Shown: positions 44,774-54,562 of the stretch, piece after piece
Layout: each line of letters starts with the position of its first letter
Numbering within the stretch: position 1 is the first letter of the stretch
NCBI RefSeq assembly: GCF_002234615.1
Contig: NZ_NMQW01000027.1
Coordinates: forward strand, 62,001-126,000
Direction: 5' to 3'
From: Paenibacillus rigui
GTDB lineage: Bacteria > Bacillota > Bacilli > Paenibacillales > NBRC-103111
DNA: 64,000 bases
Notes under the pieces: model-generated
Seen by the model: only the letters and a program-made list of their open reading frames with translations
What the model was told of the DNA's origin: nothing
Database searches by the model: none
Position numbers and translations under genes: made by a program

Positions 44774-46074
44774 GGGTCAAACGCTATGTAGTTGAAACGA
44801 TGCCGGATGCTTTGCAAAAAATACGGGCGGATCTTGGAAAAGACGCCGTTATTCTCAATACGAAGGAAATCCGCTCAGGCGGGTTTCTCGGAATGTTTTC
44901 CAAAAAAAGAATTGAAGTGATTGCGGCTACGGATGCTTCGGCAGTGCCGAATGCAAAGCCGGCGGGCGGCTTGCCCAAAACGGCCCCGATTATTAGACCG
45001 AACTCAACATCCGCATCCACCAATTCACATGGGACAGCCGGTGTGTACAACAGACCGTCCCCGGTCAGCGCGAATCCGGTTTTTGAAGAAAAAGCGCAGC
45101 TTGCTTTTCCGGAAGTCCCCGATGTGATTGTAGAAAAGCCGGTGCATCAATTGCATGTGTCAGCTGCCGAGAAGCAGCCTGTCATCCAGCAAGCTCCAAT
45201 GGAACCGACAAGGGACGATGTGGTGCTGGAAGAGTTAAAGCAGATGAAATCTTATATGCAAAAGCTATCTGTACAATCCATGCAGCAAATTCCTCTAGAT
45301 CCCATTCTGGAGCAGCTAAAGCAACGGCTGACCGATCAGGAGCTGGATCCACAGCTTGTAGAGGAAATCATGAATAAGCTACTGGAGGAAACGGAAGGTG
45401 GCGCAGTAAGTGAAGAGCAGGCTTGGGCTTCTGCCAAACAGCAATTGCTGCAATATTTTCCTGAAAGCTATGCCAAAGGAATTGCGACTGACACCAAGGT
45501 TGTTCATTTTGTCGGTCCGACAGGTGTCGGGAAAACGACAACGATCGCTAAGCTTGCTGCAGAGCAGGTGCTAAAATACCATCGTAAAGTAGGCTTCATT
45601 ACGTCGGATACGTATCGTATTGCAGCAGTAGAGCAGCTTAAGACGTATGCAACCATCCTGAATGTTCCATTGGAGGTTGTATTCTCGCCACAGGATTTGC
45701 CGAAGGCTTTTGATCAATTGAAGGATCGCGATATTATTTTTATGGATACGGCCGGACGTAATTTCAGGAATGAAATGTACGTATCTGAGTTGAACGCATT
45801 GCTGCAGTCCAGCGGCAACAGCGAAACCTTCTTGGTCTTAAGCTTGACGACGAAATATAAAGACATGAAAGCCATTGCGGATAATTTCCAGAAATTCAAG
45901 CTGGATAAAGTCTTATTTACCAAAATGGATGAGACGGAATCCTTCGGTCCGATTGTGAATTTGGTCCATGAGTTCAAACTACAGCTTTCTTACGTGACGA
46001 ATGGACAAAGTGTTCCAGATGACATTTTCGAGCTGTCGGAACAGGACATTGTTGAGCTTTTGTTGGGGGATTAA
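44770..46074 (+). CDS. flhF: Flagellar placement GTPase FlhF (SRP family)
   Basis: FlhF is the third SRP-type GTPase and controls flagellar number and place with FlhG. The 434-residue protein has an N-terminal basic domain (MRVKRYVVETMPDALQKIRADLGKDAVILNTKEI) and a Pro/Ala-rich linker to about 150. The NG domain follows with [32 protein letters not shown] and FTKMDET. It overlaps flhA by 4 bp; flhG follows 5 bp downstream. Confidence 0.97.
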   Translation: MRVKRYVVETMPDALQKIRADLGKDAVILNTKEIRSGGFLGMFSKKRIEVIAATDASAVPNAKPAGGLPKTAPIIRPNSTSASTNSHGTAGVYNRPSPVSANPVFEEKAQLAFPEVPDVIVEKPVHQLHVSAAEKQPVIQQAPMEPTRDDVVLEELKQMKSYMQKLSVQSMQQIPLDPILEQLKQRLTDQELDPQLVEEIMNKLLEETEGGAVSEEQAWASAKQQLLQYFPESYAKGIATDTKVVHFVGPTGVGKTTTIAKLAAEQVLKYHRKVGFITSDTYRIAAVEQLKTYATILNVPLEVVFSPQDLPKAFDQLKDRDIIFMDTAGRNFRNEMYVSELNALLQSSGNSETFLVLSLTTKYKDMKAIADNFQKFKLDKVLFTKMDETESFGPIVNLVHEFKLQLSYVTNGQSVPDDIFELSEQDIVELLLGD

Positions 46075-46078
46075 TACC

Positions 46079-46987
46079 ATGAGTGATCAGGCACAAGGAC
46101 TCCGCAATTTGATCCTCAACCGGAAGCAAAATCAACATGTGTTGCCAACCGGGGAACCCATCGCGCAAAAAACGCGTTCCACAAGGATTTTAACCGTAAC
46201 TAGCGGCAAGGGCGGAGTGGGGAAGTCAAATTTTACCCTGAACTTCGCTTTAACATTACAAAAACGAGGCTACAAAGTGCTTGTGTTTGATGCAGATATC
46301 GGTTTGGCCAACATTGATGTGTTGATGGGGATTACGGCCAAATACAATCTGTATCATTTATTAAAAAAGGAAAAGACGATTTGGGAAATTATCCAAAAAG
46401 GGCCTTATGATCTTCAGTTTATTGCAGGAGGATCGGGGTTTCATGATTTACTCCGATTGACGGAGTCACAATTAGAGGATTTTGCCGAGCAGGTTCAATT
46501 GTTGAATGGAACAGTAGATTACATTATTTTCGACACAGGTGCGGGGTTGTCCAAAGAAACCTTGAAATTCATTCTGGCTGCCGAAGAAACCATTGTGGTC
46601 ACGACACCCGAGCCCACCTCGATTACAGATGCTTATGCGATTATAAAAATGGTAAATTCCTTGAATGAGCCGGTGCGGTTCCAGTTGGTTGTCAACAGGG
46701 TTACCGACTCCAAAGAAGGCAAGCAAACTGCAGACAAAATCAGCATGGTGGCGAAACGATTTCTAAGATTGGATATACCCACTCTGGGCTATGTGGCTGA
46801 CGATACTCATGTTTCAAAAGCGGTAAAGAAGCAAGTACCGTTTACGGTTGAATTTCCGAACTGCGCAGCCGCCAAATCGATAGCAGGTCTTGTGGATCAA
46901 TTCATTGCAGGACATAGCTCAGTCGCACAATCGGTGTCACCTGTTGAAGGCTTTATGAGCCGTATGATCCGTTTGCTTAAATCGTAA
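46079..46987 (+). CDS. flhG: Flagellar number regulator FlhG (MinD-like ATPase, YlxH)
   Basis: FlhG is a MinD-family ATPase that activates FlhF GTPase and limits flagellar number. The start at 46079 follows GGGGGA (46064-46069) and gives MSDQAQGLRNLILNRKQ, the Gln/Arg-rich activator segment that stimulates FlhF; an in-frame upstream start lies inside flhF. The 302-residue protein has the deviant Walker A GKGGVGKSN, VFDADIGLANIDVLMG and DTGAGLS. Confidence 0.96.
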   Translation: MSDQAQGLRNLILNRKQNQHVLPTGEPIAQKTRSTRILTVTSGKGGVGKSNFTLNFALTLQKRGYKVLVFDADIGLANIDVLMGITAKYNLYHLLKKEKTIWEIIQKGPYDLQFIAGGSGFHDLLRLTESQLEDFAEQVQLLNGTVDYIIFDTGAGLSKETLKFILAAEETIVVTTPEPTSITDAYAIIKMVNSLNEPVRFQLVVNRVTDSKEGKQTADKISMVAKRFLRLDIPTLGYVADDTHVSKAVKKQVPFTVEFPNCAAAKSIAGLVDQFIAGHSSVAQSVSPVEGFMSRMIRLLKS

Positions 46988-47033
46988 GCATCCTCGAACC
47001 ATCATCACAGACAGCCAGGAGAGGAGCGATTCT

Positions 47034-48158
47034 TTGAAACCTTACGACGTGTTAGTTGTAGACGATTCCATTTTTATGAGAAAAATCATTTCTGATTTCA
47101 TTTCTGAAGACCCTGCATTCCGCGTAGCAGCTACGGCAAAAAACGGAAAAGAAGCGGTCGAGATGGTTAAGAAGTTCAACCCGCAAGCGGTCACCATGGA
47201 TATTGAAATGCCTGAAATGAACGGTTTGGATGCACTCAAGGCGATCATGAAGGAGCACCCGACTCCGGTTATTATGCTCAGCAGCTTAACACAGGATGGT
47301 GCCCGCGAAACCATTATTGCCCTTGAAAGAGGAGCTGTTGACTTTGTTGGTAAGCCTTCCGGATCGATTTCGTTAGATCTTCATAAAGTAAAGTCCATGC
47401 TTTTGGAAAAGCTGCATATGGCCGTAAAAACGAATGTAGCGAAGTATGCTTTTCGGCCATCCGCAGTACCGCCACAGCCTAAGGAAAAGCCGGTTCAAAG
47501 ATTTAACAGCACATTATTCACAAAGCCGGTGGAGCTTGAAAAATCAGACAAACCTATTTTCGAGCCTTCATCATCAAATCAAATCCAGCAGTTGATTGCG
47601 ATCGGAACCTCGACAGGGGGACCGCGGGCACTGCATCAGGTTATGTCCGGCATGCCGCCTAATCTTCCAGCTCCCGTAGTGATTGTTCAGCATATGCCGC
47701 CCAATTTCACCAAGTCGCTTGCTCAACGGTTGAATTCGGTTTCTGCGCTTCATGTTGTAGAGGCGGAGGACGGGATGACGCTTCAGAACGGGACGGCCTA
47801 CATTGCACCAGGCGGTTATCATATGATGGTAGCTCGTAATGGTCCGGGAATGTATCGTATTTATTTGAGCAAGGATGAACCTAGAGGCGGGCATAGGCCA
47901 TCGGTGGATATGCTGTTTGAATCGCTGCTGCCTCTCAAGGAGCTCAAGCGTCACATTGTTCTGATGACAGGAATGGGCGCGGATGGAGCTAAAGGCATGT
48001 TGGCTTTGAAGCAGGCGGGGGCCGTCACAACGATTGCGGAATCGGAAGAAACCTGTATCGTATACGGGATGCCGAGAGCGGCGGTTGAACTGAATTGTGT
48101 TACGGATATTTTGCCGCAGCAGAACATTGCCATGAGGCTGGCTCAAGCACTGAAATAG
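47034..48158 (+). CDS. cheB: Chemotaxis protein-glutamate methylesterase/deamidase CheB
   Basis: CheB demethylates and deamidates chemoreceptors when phosphorylated by CheA. The 374-residue protein has an N-terminal receiver with Asp10/Asp11 and phospho-acceptor Asp56 (TMDIEMPEMNG), and a linker of ~60 residues. The methylesterase domain has the Ser in IGTSTGGPRA, His in QHMPPNF and Asp in TGMGADG. The start codon is TTG after AGGAGAGGAG. cheA is downstream; cheR is not in the window. Confidence 0.97.
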   Translation: MKPYDVLVVDDSIFMRKIISDFISEDPAFRVAATAKNGKEAVEMVKKFNPQAVTMDIEMPEMNGLDALKAIMKEHPTPVIMLSSLTQDGARETIIALERGAVDFVGKPSGSISLDLHKVKSMLLEKLHMAVKTNVAKYAFRPSAVPPQPKEKPVQRFNSTLFTKPVELEKSDKPIFEPSSSNQIQQLIAIGTSTGGPRALHQVMSGMPPNLPAPVVIVQHMPPNFTKSLAQRLNSVSALHVVEAEDGMTLQNGTAYIAPGGYHMMVARNGPGMYRIYLSKDEPRGGHRPSVDMLFESLLPLKELKRHIVLMTGMGADGAKGMLALKQAGAVTTIAESEETCIVYGMPRAAVELNCVTDILPQQNIAMRLAQALK

Positions 48159-48214
48159 AACTTGCCGGCGGCACGGAGTATAGACTTGAATGACAATGAC
48201 GGGGGTGTGTAGTT

Positions 48215-50269
48215 GTGGAACTAAATCAATATTTATCGATGTTTATTGATGAATCCAGAGAACATCTGCAGGCAATGAACGATAATTTGTTAGCATTGGA
48301 AAGTAGCCCAGAGGATGTAAGCATTGTACATAACATTTTCCGTTCGGCCCATACGTTGAAAGGGATGTCGGCAACGATGGGGTTTGAGGATTTGGCTTCG
48401 TTGACGCACGAGATGGAAAACGTACTGGATCTGGTCAGGAATCATAAATTAAAGATGGATTCCTTTATTTTTGACTGGATCTTTAAGAGCTTGGACGCTT
48501 TAGAGGCAATGGTTGAAGATATTATCCAAGGTGGTACGGGGAAATTAGACGTTACGGCCATTGTAGCGGCGCTGAAGTCTATTGTCAGCGGCGATTACTT
48601 GAAGAATGGAGCGGGCGCAGCCGAAACTGCAGCGGCAGTTCAAGCATCGAGCCAGGGTGCTTTACTGGATGAGTTTCAATTATCTATCATTCAGCAATCG
48701 ATTGAAGCAGGGATGATGGTTTGTCTGATTGATGTATCCATCCGTGAAGATTGTGTTCTTAAAGCAGCGCGTGCTTACATGGTATTCAATGTGTTGGAGC
48801 AGCTTGGCGAAGTGATTAAATCGACTCCATCCGTTGAAGATATTGAGCAGGAACGGTTCGATCAGTCCTTCTCCGTATTCTTCGTATCCTCTACGGACAA
48901 AGACAATCTGGAAAAGCAAGTTTCCAGCGTCTCTGAAATTGATAAAGCCATCGTGACTTTATTGGATCAGGCAAAATTGGATGAGCTGATGAAACCCCCG
49001 ATCATTCAAGCGCAGCAAGAAGTGGCGGCAGCAGCTGTCGCTGAATCGCCTTCAGATACGGGCCGGCCGGCTGCAGCTGAGCCTAAGAAACCGGCGGCTG
49101 CCGGCAACGCACCCGTTTCGAACCGTACGATTCGTGTCGATATTGAACGTCTCGATACACTAATGAACTTGTTTAGCGAGCTGCTTATTGACAGAGTACG
49201 CTTGGAGCAGCTGGCGAGTGAGGTTAAGCGTAGCGACTTGACGGAAACGGTTGAGCACATGACTCGGGTCAGCAGTGATTTGCAGAACATCGTCCTCAAG
49301 CTGCGGATGGTTCCGATCGATACGGTATTTAACCGATTCCCTCGGATGATCCGGGACGTTGCGAAGACGCTGGATAAGAAAGTCGATCTCGTGATTACAG
49401 GGGCCGAAACAGAGCTGGATCGTACAGTCATTGATGAGATCGGGGATCCGTTAGTGCATCTGCTTCGGAACTCGGTTGACCACGGGATCGAACCGATAAG
49501 CGACCGGATCGCAGCAGGTAAATCCGAGACGGGTACGATTAATCTTCGCGCTTACCATAGCGGCAACCATGTATTTATCGAGATTGAAGATGATGGCCGA
49601 GGCATTAACCGTGACAAGGTCATGAAAATAGCGATAAAAAATGGGGTTATCACGCAGGACCAGGCAGCCAAAATGACCGACGAAGAAGTATATTTCCTCT
49701 TGTTTGCCTCAGGCTTCAGTACGGCGGATAAGATTTCGGATATTTCGGGTCGCGGCGTAGGGCTTGATGTGGTTAAGACGAAGATCGAAAGTCTTGGTGG
49801 TACGGTTCAAGTCGACTCCAAATGGGGAAGAGGCTCCAAGTTTTCAGTACAGCTGCCATTGACGCTTTCTATCATTTCGGCAATGCTTATTCGTTTGAGC
49901 AATGAAAAATATGCAATTCCTTTGTCCTCTATCGTGGAAACATCTGCAATCAAATCGGATCAGATTCGCATGGTACATGGCAATCGGATGGTCAGCTACC
50001 GCAACAGTGTCATCCCGTTGGTGTCTTTAGGCCAATTGTTTGATGTACCGAATACGGTTGAAGCTGCTGACGGCGAGACCCAGATTGTCGTGATACGTAA
50101 AGGCGAGAAGCTGGCTGCACTCATCGTTGACGAGTTTATTGGCCAGCAGGAAATCGTATTAAAAACATTGGGCAAATACTTAACGAATTTGTTTGCCGTG
50201 TCCGGCGCTACCATTTTGGGTGATGGACAAGTCGCCTTAATAATCGATACGAACGCTCTGATTAAGTAA
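48215..50269 (+). CDS. cheA: Chemotaxis histidine kinase CheA
   Basis: CheA is the receptor-coupled kinase for CheY and CheB. The 684-residue protein has P1 with phospho-His46 (FRSAHTLKGMSATMGF) and a CheY-binding P2 (about 145-270) with an Ala/Pro-rich linker. P3 dimerisation (about 305-365) precedes the P4 kinase domain, with HLLRNSVDHGIE, IEDDGRG and DISGRGVGLDVVK, and a P5 CheW-like domain. The start is GTG. All catalytic boxes are present. Confidence 0.98.
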   Translation: MELNQYLSMFIDESREHLQAMNDNLLALESSPEDVSIVHNIFRSAHTLKGMSATMGFEDLASLTHEMENVLDLVRNHKLKMDSFIFDWIFKSLDALEAMVEDIIQGGTGKLDVTAIVAALKSIVSGDYLKNGAGAAETAAAVQASSQGALLDEFQLSIIQQSIEAGMMVCLIDVSIREDCVLKAARAYMVFNVLEQLGEVIKSTPSVEDIEQERFDQSFSVFFVSSTDKDNLEKQVSSVSEIDKAIVTLLDQAKLDELMKPPIIQAQQEVAAAAVAESPSDTGRPAAAEPKKPAAAGNAPVSNRTIRVDIERLDTLMNLFSELLIDRVRLEQLASEVKRSDLTETVEHMTRVSSDLQNIVLKLRMVPIDTVFNRFPRMIRDVAKTLDKKVDLVITGAETELDRTVIDEIGDPLVHLLRNSVDHGIEPISDRIAAGKSETGTINLRAYHSGNHVFIEIEDDGRGINRDKVMKIAIKNGVITQDQAAKMTDEEVYFLLFASGFSTADKISDISGRGVGLDVVKTKIESLGGTVQVDSKWGRGSKFSVQLPLTLSIISAMLIRLSNEKYAIPLSSIVETSAIKSDQIRMVHGNRMVSYRNSVIPLVSLGQLFDVPNTVEAADGETQIVVIRKGEKLAALIVDEFIGQQEIVLKTLGKYLTNLFAVSGATILGDGQVALIIDTNALIK

Positions 50270-50298
50270 GATCCACAATTCAAAGGAGGCACGTACAT

Positions 50299-50760
50299 AT
50301 GGGAGAAGAAATCAAGGTTATCGTATTTGCTTTGGCGCACGAGGAATATGGCGTTGAGGTAGAAAGAGTTCGTACGATTGAGCGCATGCAGCCAATGACG
50401 AGGGTTCCGAAAACACCTGAGTTTGTTAAAGGTGTCATTAATCTCCGTGGAGTCGTTACACCGGTTATTGATCTGCGCGGCCGTTTCGGCTTTGCAGAAA
50501 GCGAATATACGGACAACACCCGTATTATCATTGTTGCAGTAAAAGATATTGAAGTGGGTCTTATTGTGGATTCCGCGAATGATGTAATCGATGTGGATAC
50601 CGACTGCATCGACGATCCGCCGGAAATCGTTGGAGGCATCAAAGCCAAATATTTGCGCGGCATTGCCAAAATATCGGAGGAACGGCTTCTTATCCTCCTG
50701 AACTTGGAAGAGGTTTTGAATAAAAGTGAAATTATTCAACTAGAAAGTCTAGAGGAGTAG
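50299..50760 (+). CDS. cheW: Chemotaxis coupling protein CheW
   Basis: CheW links receptors to CheA. The 153-residue protein matches the CheW fold with VIVFALAHEEYGVEVERVRTIERM, RVPKTPEFVKGVINLRGVVTPVIDLRGRFG and ISEERLLILLNLEEVL. AAGGAGG precedes the ATG. It is followed by cheC 4 bp downstream, so translation is probably coupled. Confidence 0.97.
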   Translation: MGEEIKVIVFALAHEEYGVEVERVRTIERMQPMTRVPKTPEFVKGVINLRGVVTPVIDLRGRFGFAESEYTDNTRIIIVAVKDIEVGLIVDSANDVIDVDTDCIDDPPEIVGGIKAKYLRGIAKISEERLLILLNLEEVLNKSEIIQLESLEE

Positions 50761-50764
50761 TCCC

Positions 50765-51385
50765 GTGGATGCCTTTCATCAATTCGCCGATTTTCAAATG
50801 GATGTACTTAAGGAAGTAGGCAATATCGGTGCGGGTCATGCGGCTACGGCTTTATCCAAGCTGTTGGACAAACCTGTTGACATGCTCGTACCCAAGGTTA
50901 GAGTGGTGGGGTTTGAAGAAATTGCAGACAGCGTCGGCGGGGCTGAGCAGGTGGTAATAGCCATTTTCCTGCGGGTAGAGGGTGAAACCCCTGGGAATCT
51001 GTTCTTTATTTTAACGCTGGAATCGGCGAAAAAGCTGCTTCGTAATATGGTTGGCATCGAAGTGGTCGATGACGAGCATTACTCCGATATGGAGATTTCC
51101 GCTTTGAACGAAATCGGCAATATTTTGGCAGGCTCGTACCTGTCCTCCTTAGCGGATTTTACACAGCTTTATATGTCGCCCACCGTACCTTCACTTGCCA
51201 TGGATATGGCGGGTGCCATTTTAAGCTATGGACTCCTTCAATTCGGTCAAATGGGAGATCATGCGCTGCTTATCGATACGAAATTTCTGGATGGGACGGA
51301 AGAGGTCGAAGGTCACTTCTTCCTCATTCCGGATCCGGAATCCTTTGATAAAATTTTCGTTGCACTCGGTGTGGGTAACCCATGA
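50765..51385 (+). CDS. cheC: CheY-P phosphatase CheC
   Basis: CheC dephosphorylates CheY-P and binds CheD in the Bacillus-type adaptation loop. The 206-residue protein has both phosphatase motifs intact (VLKEVGNIGAGHAATALSKLL and ALNEIGNILAGSYLSSLADF). There is no FliN domain, which distinguishes it from FliY. The start is GTG. It overlaps cheD by 4 bp, consistent with making the CheC-CheD pair together. Confidence 0.97.
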   Translation: MDAFHQFADFQMDVLKEVGNIGAGHAATALSKLLDKPVDMLVPKVRVVGFEEIADSVGGAEQVVIAIFLRVEGETPGNLFFILTLESAKKLLRNMVGIEVVDDEHYSDMEISALNEIGNILAGSYLSSLADFTQLYMSPTVPSLAMDMAGAILSYGLLQFGQMGDHALLIDTKFLDGTEEVEGHFFLIPDPESFDKIFVALGVGNP

Positions 51386-51876
51386 TTCAGGACCATTACA
51401 TTAAAGTAGGCATGGCAGACCTGAACGTTACTCACTTGACCGGAGTGCTGAAGACTACAGGATTAGGATCATGCGTAGGACTTACATTATATGATTCCAA
51501 AGCCAAGGTTGCGGGGATGGCGCATGTTATGCTCCCTACATCGGAAATCGCCCGGGAAGGCAATTTGAATTTGGCTAAATATGCGGATACGGCAATTCCC
51601 GAATTGCTGCGCAAGATGCAAGCGCTGGGAGCTGTTATCAGCCGGATGGAAGCTAAAATGGCGGGAGGCGCACAAATGTTCGCCTTCGCGGGGAATTCGG
51701 ATACGATGCGAATCGGTCCCAGAAATGTAGAGTCATGCAAAGAGATGTTGGACCAATACTCAATTCCATTACGTGCTGAGGATACAGGCGGCAGTTATGG
51801 AAGAACCATTGAATTTGATTGCGATAACGGCGTTCTTCTAATTCGAAGCGTTCAGCAGGGAGTGAAGGAACTGTAG
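51382..51876 (+). CDS. cheD: Chemoreceptor glutamine deamidase CheD
   Basis: CheD deamidates receptor glutamines and is itself controlled by CheC. The 164-residue protein has the catalytic Cys in LGSCVGLTLYD, the His in GMAHVMLP, and a Thr/Ser segment in the KMAGGAQMF region. It overlaps cheC by 4 bp. A small membrane protein follows 3 bp after its stop. Confidence 0.97.
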   Translation: MIQDHYIKVGMADLNVTHLTGVLKTTGLGSCVGLTLYDSKAKVAGMAHVMLPTSEIAREGNLNLAKYADTAIPELLRKMQALGAVISRMEAKMAGGAQMFAFAGNSDTMRIGPRNVESCKEMLDQYSIPLRAEDTGGSYGRTIEFDCDNGVLLIRSVQQGVKEL

Positions 51877-51879
51877 CTT

Positions 51880-52305
51880 ATGATGGGAACAATTAGATGG
51901 AATTTCGTTATTGGACTGGTCTCATTAGTAATTACTTTTATGAGTTCTATCACCCATAACATTTGGATGACTACTATCCTTAGAAGCGTTTATAGCTTTA
52001 TTATTTTGTTTTTGCTCACTTTTTTGTTCAGATGGGTATTGGGTACGATGGCAGGGTTCAACAAATTAGCCGGAACTGACGAACAACAGGAAGCTGCAGA
52101 CAAGGAAAAAGGGACGGCACTGGATTTATCCACTCCTGATGAAGAAGCGGCCTTGCATCAAATGCTCAAGGATTCGCTAGATCCTAATGCAAATGCTGTG
52201 GATCCTGGCTTTTCGCCATTGAATCCTCCTAAATTATCGACTAAAGGGAATTCCATGGAACCAGGAGAGATGGCTCAAGCTGTTCGTCGCATGACGGAAG
52301 AATAA
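51880..52305 (+). CDS. Small two-helix membrane protein in the fla/che operon
   Basis: A 141-residue protein, not recognised. Residues about 8-24 and 31-52 form two hydrophobic helices (FVIGLVSLVITFMSS and SVYSFIILFLLTFLFRWVLG). The C-terminal ~85 residues are acidic and soluble, with a tail NSMEPGEMAQAVRRMTEE. It sits between cheD and sigD, where B. subtilis has no gene. AAGGAA is 9 nt upstream of the ATG. Co-transcription with the chemotaxis genes and sigD suggests a motility-linked membrane role. Confidence 0.75.
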   Translation: MMGTIRWNFVIGLVSLVITFMSSITHNIWMTTILRSVYSFIILFLLTFLFRWVLGTMAGFNKLAGTDEQQEAADKEKGTALDLSTPDEEAALHQMLKDSLDPNANAVDPGFSPLNPPKLSTKGNSMEPGEMAQAVRRMTEE

Positions 52306-52323
52306 GGGTGGTGACAACCGGTC

Positions 52324-53109
52324 ATGATTCAACAAAAGTCGCATTTATCCAATATGGATGTTTGGAAGCAGTGGAAAGAAGAGGGGCTCATCCCTGCGAA
52401 GCAGTCTTTGATCGAGACATATCTGCCTTTGGTGGACTATGTCTCGAACCGGTTATCTATTGGATTACCTAAAAATGTGGCCAAAGAAGATTTGGCCAGT
52501 TTCGGAATTATGGGTCTGATCGACGCCATTGAAAAATTTGATTACCAACGTGGGTTACAATTTGAAACCTATGCGTCTTGGCGCATCCGGGGAGCTATCA
52601 TTGACGGATTGCGTCAAGGAGACTGGGTTCCACGATCCATCAGGGAGAAATCCAAAAAAATTGAAGAAGCTTACCAAAAGCTGGAGCAGCAGTATTTACG
52701 CTCCGTTACCGATACCGAAATCAGCGCTTACCTTCAAGTGAGTGAGTCCGAATTTCAACAAATGGTTCAAGAAATTGCCATCACGACAGTTTGTTCGATT
52801 GATGACCCTATTCGTGAAGAAGATTCTGAGACTCGGCTTTCCTTATTAATAGATGAGAAGGCCAAGAATCCTGAATATAAAGTAAACGAGTTTTATTTGA
52901 AAGAAACCTTAGCCAAAGCAATTGAAAGGCTGACGGAAAAGGAAAGGACCGTCGTTTCTTTGTTTTATTTTGAAGAGCTATCGCTCAGTGAGATTGCAGA
53001 AGTTATGGCACTCTCGCCTTCACGTATTTCACAATTGCACTCCAAGGCGATTTTACGACTGCGCGGATCGCTTAGCCGGCACAAATCGCAGCTGTTCGAA
53101 GAATCCTAA
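52324..53109 (+). CDS. sigD: RNA polymerase sigma factor SigD (FliA family)
   Basis: Flagellar/motility sigma factor for late genes such as hag, mot and autolysins. The 261-residue protein has region 2 (YLPLVDYVSNRLSIGLPKNV.. GLIDAIEKFDYQRGLQFETYASWRIRGAIIDGLR), region 3 (PRSIREKSKKIEEAYQKLEQ) and region 4 with the HTH LSLSEIAEVMALSPSRISQLHSKAILRLR. It lies far down the operon, so its level depends on long transcripts, as known in B. subtilis. The anti-sigma gene flgM is not in the window. Confidence 0.97.
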   Translation: MIQQKSHLSNMDVWKQWKEEGLIPAKQSLIETYLPLVDYVSNRLSIGLPKNVAKEDLASFGIMGLIDAIEKFDYQRGLQFETYASWRIRGAIIDGLRQGDWVPRSIREKSKKIEEAYQKLEQQYLRSVTDTEISAYLQVSESEFQQMVQEIAITTVCSIDDPIREEDSETRLSLLIDEKAKNPEYKVNEFYLKETLAKAIERLTEKERTVVSLFYFEELSLSEIAEVMALSPSRISQLHSKAILRLRGSLSRHKSQLFEES

Positions 53110-53130
53110 TTTTAGAAAGTGGGGGGCATA

Positions 53131-54537
53131 ATGAGCAGTCAGACCATGCCTTTAAGCTATTTTATTGAAATCACTTTATCGGAAGATAAGCTGAGCGCTT
53201 ACTTACAATTCAAAAATAGTGAAGATGGCTTAACATTCACCCTTACACAACTAGAGCAAGTGCTGGAATCATATCATGTTGTCCACGGCGTGGACCGGGG
53301 AAAGCTTGAAGAAATTGTAAAGTCACCAGAGGCTTATTTTTTAGCACAAACGTTGATAGCGCTCGGAACCCCCCCGGTTCCCGGGCAAGATGGACGTATA
53401 ACGCTTATGCAAAATGTAAGCGCTGAGGCTAAAAAGCCGTCCGAGCTTGAGGATGGAACGGTCGATTTTCGTGAAGTTACTTCGATTAGTAATGTCCGCA
53501 AAGGGCAGCTTATTGCAAAACGGATGCCGGCTACAGAAGGTGTAGCTGGCAGAGCGGTAACCGGAGAGGCGATCCCGGCCAAAGAAGGCAAAGAAGCCAG
53601 ACTGAAGCTAGGAAAAAATGTGGTGGCGGACCCGGAGCAGCTGGGTCTCTATGCCGCTATTGACGGTATGGTAACGAAGACGGACCGCGATAAAATTAAT
53701 GTGTTCCCCGTTTATGAAGTCAATGGCGACGTTGACTATAGTGTAGGGAATATTGATTTTGTCGGAACCGTAGTCATCAGGGGGAACGTATTGACGGGCT
53801 TTAAGATCAAATGCTCCGGAGATATTCGCGTAACAGGGAGTGTGGAGGGAGCCGATCTGGATGCGGAAGGCTCAATTGAGATCAGTGCCGGTGTTCTTGG
53901 TCACAACAAAGGTGTGATTAAAGCCGGCAGCAGGGTGAAAAGCTCCTTTATTCAAGATGCGACTGTCATTGCGGATGAGGTGCTTGTTAGCCAAAGTATA
54001 ATGCATTCGAACATACGCGCGGTCAAAAGCGTCATATGTAAAGGTACAAAAGGATTAATTGTTGGAGGAACCATCCAATCAGGAGAGTATGTTGCGGCGC
54101 GAACGATAGGAAACTCCATGTCCACAGCCACCGTCATAGAGGTCGGCGTTATTCCCGAGCTTCGCAATGAACTTACTCAGCTTCGAATTCAGCTAAAGGC
54201 CTCTCGAGACGGCATGGATAAGACGGAAAAAGCATTAATCCTATTAGATCAAATGGCTGCAGCTGGTAAATTGACTCCCGACAAAGTCGGTATGCGGGTA
54301 AAATTGAACCATACGAAGAAACAAACGATCGAAGAACAAACGGCGATGAAGGAAAGAATTTTGGAGATCGAGAAATCGCTCGAGGATTCCGAGAAAGCCA
54401 AGGTCGAGGTTGTCTCTACTATATATAGTGGAGCCAAAATTGTGATCGGACGTTATACCAAATTTATAAAGGATCCTGTTTCCCATGTGAAGTTCCAATT
54501 CGCTGACGGAGACATTGCAATGCTGCCGATCGTATAA
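53131..54537 (+). CDS. FapA-family (DUF342) protein
   Basis: A 468-residue protein of the flagellar-assembly-protein-A/DUF342 family. The N-terminal ~110 residues form one domain. The centre (about 195-340) is a right-handed beta-solenoid typical of polymer-forming folds (DFVGTVVIRGNVLTGFKIKCSGDIRVTGSVEGADLDAEGSIEIS..). The C-terminal ~110 residues include a coiled coil (ELRNELTQLRIQLKAS..). The start follows GGGGGG with the ATG at 53131. Function is unclear; the position after sigD suggests a motility or envelope role. Confidence 0.85.
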   Translation: MSSQTMPLSYFIEITLSEDKLSAYLQFKNSEDGLTFTLTQLEQVLESYHVVHGVDRGKLEEIVKSPEAYFLAQTLIALGTPPVPGQDGRITLMQNVSAEAKKPSELEDGTVDFREVTSISNVRKGQLIAKRMPATEGVAGRAVTGEAIPAKEGKEARLKLGKNVVADPEQLGLYAAIDGMVTKTDRDKINVFPVYEVNGDVDYSVGNIDFVGTVVIRGNVLTGFKIKCSGDIRVTGSVEGADLDAEGSIEISAGVLGHNKGVIKAGSRVKSSFIQDATVIADEVLVSQSIMHSNIRAVKSVICKGTKGLIVGGTIQSGEYVAARTIGNSMSTATVIEVGVIPELRNELTQLRIQLKASRDGMDKTEKALILLDQMAAAGKLTPDKVGMRVKLNHTKKQTIEEQTAMKERILEIEKSLEDSEKAKVEVVSTIYSGAKIVIGRYTKFIKDPVSHVKFQFADGDIAMLPIV

Positions 54538-54562
54538 CGATCTACTGCTGGGGGGACTTACT

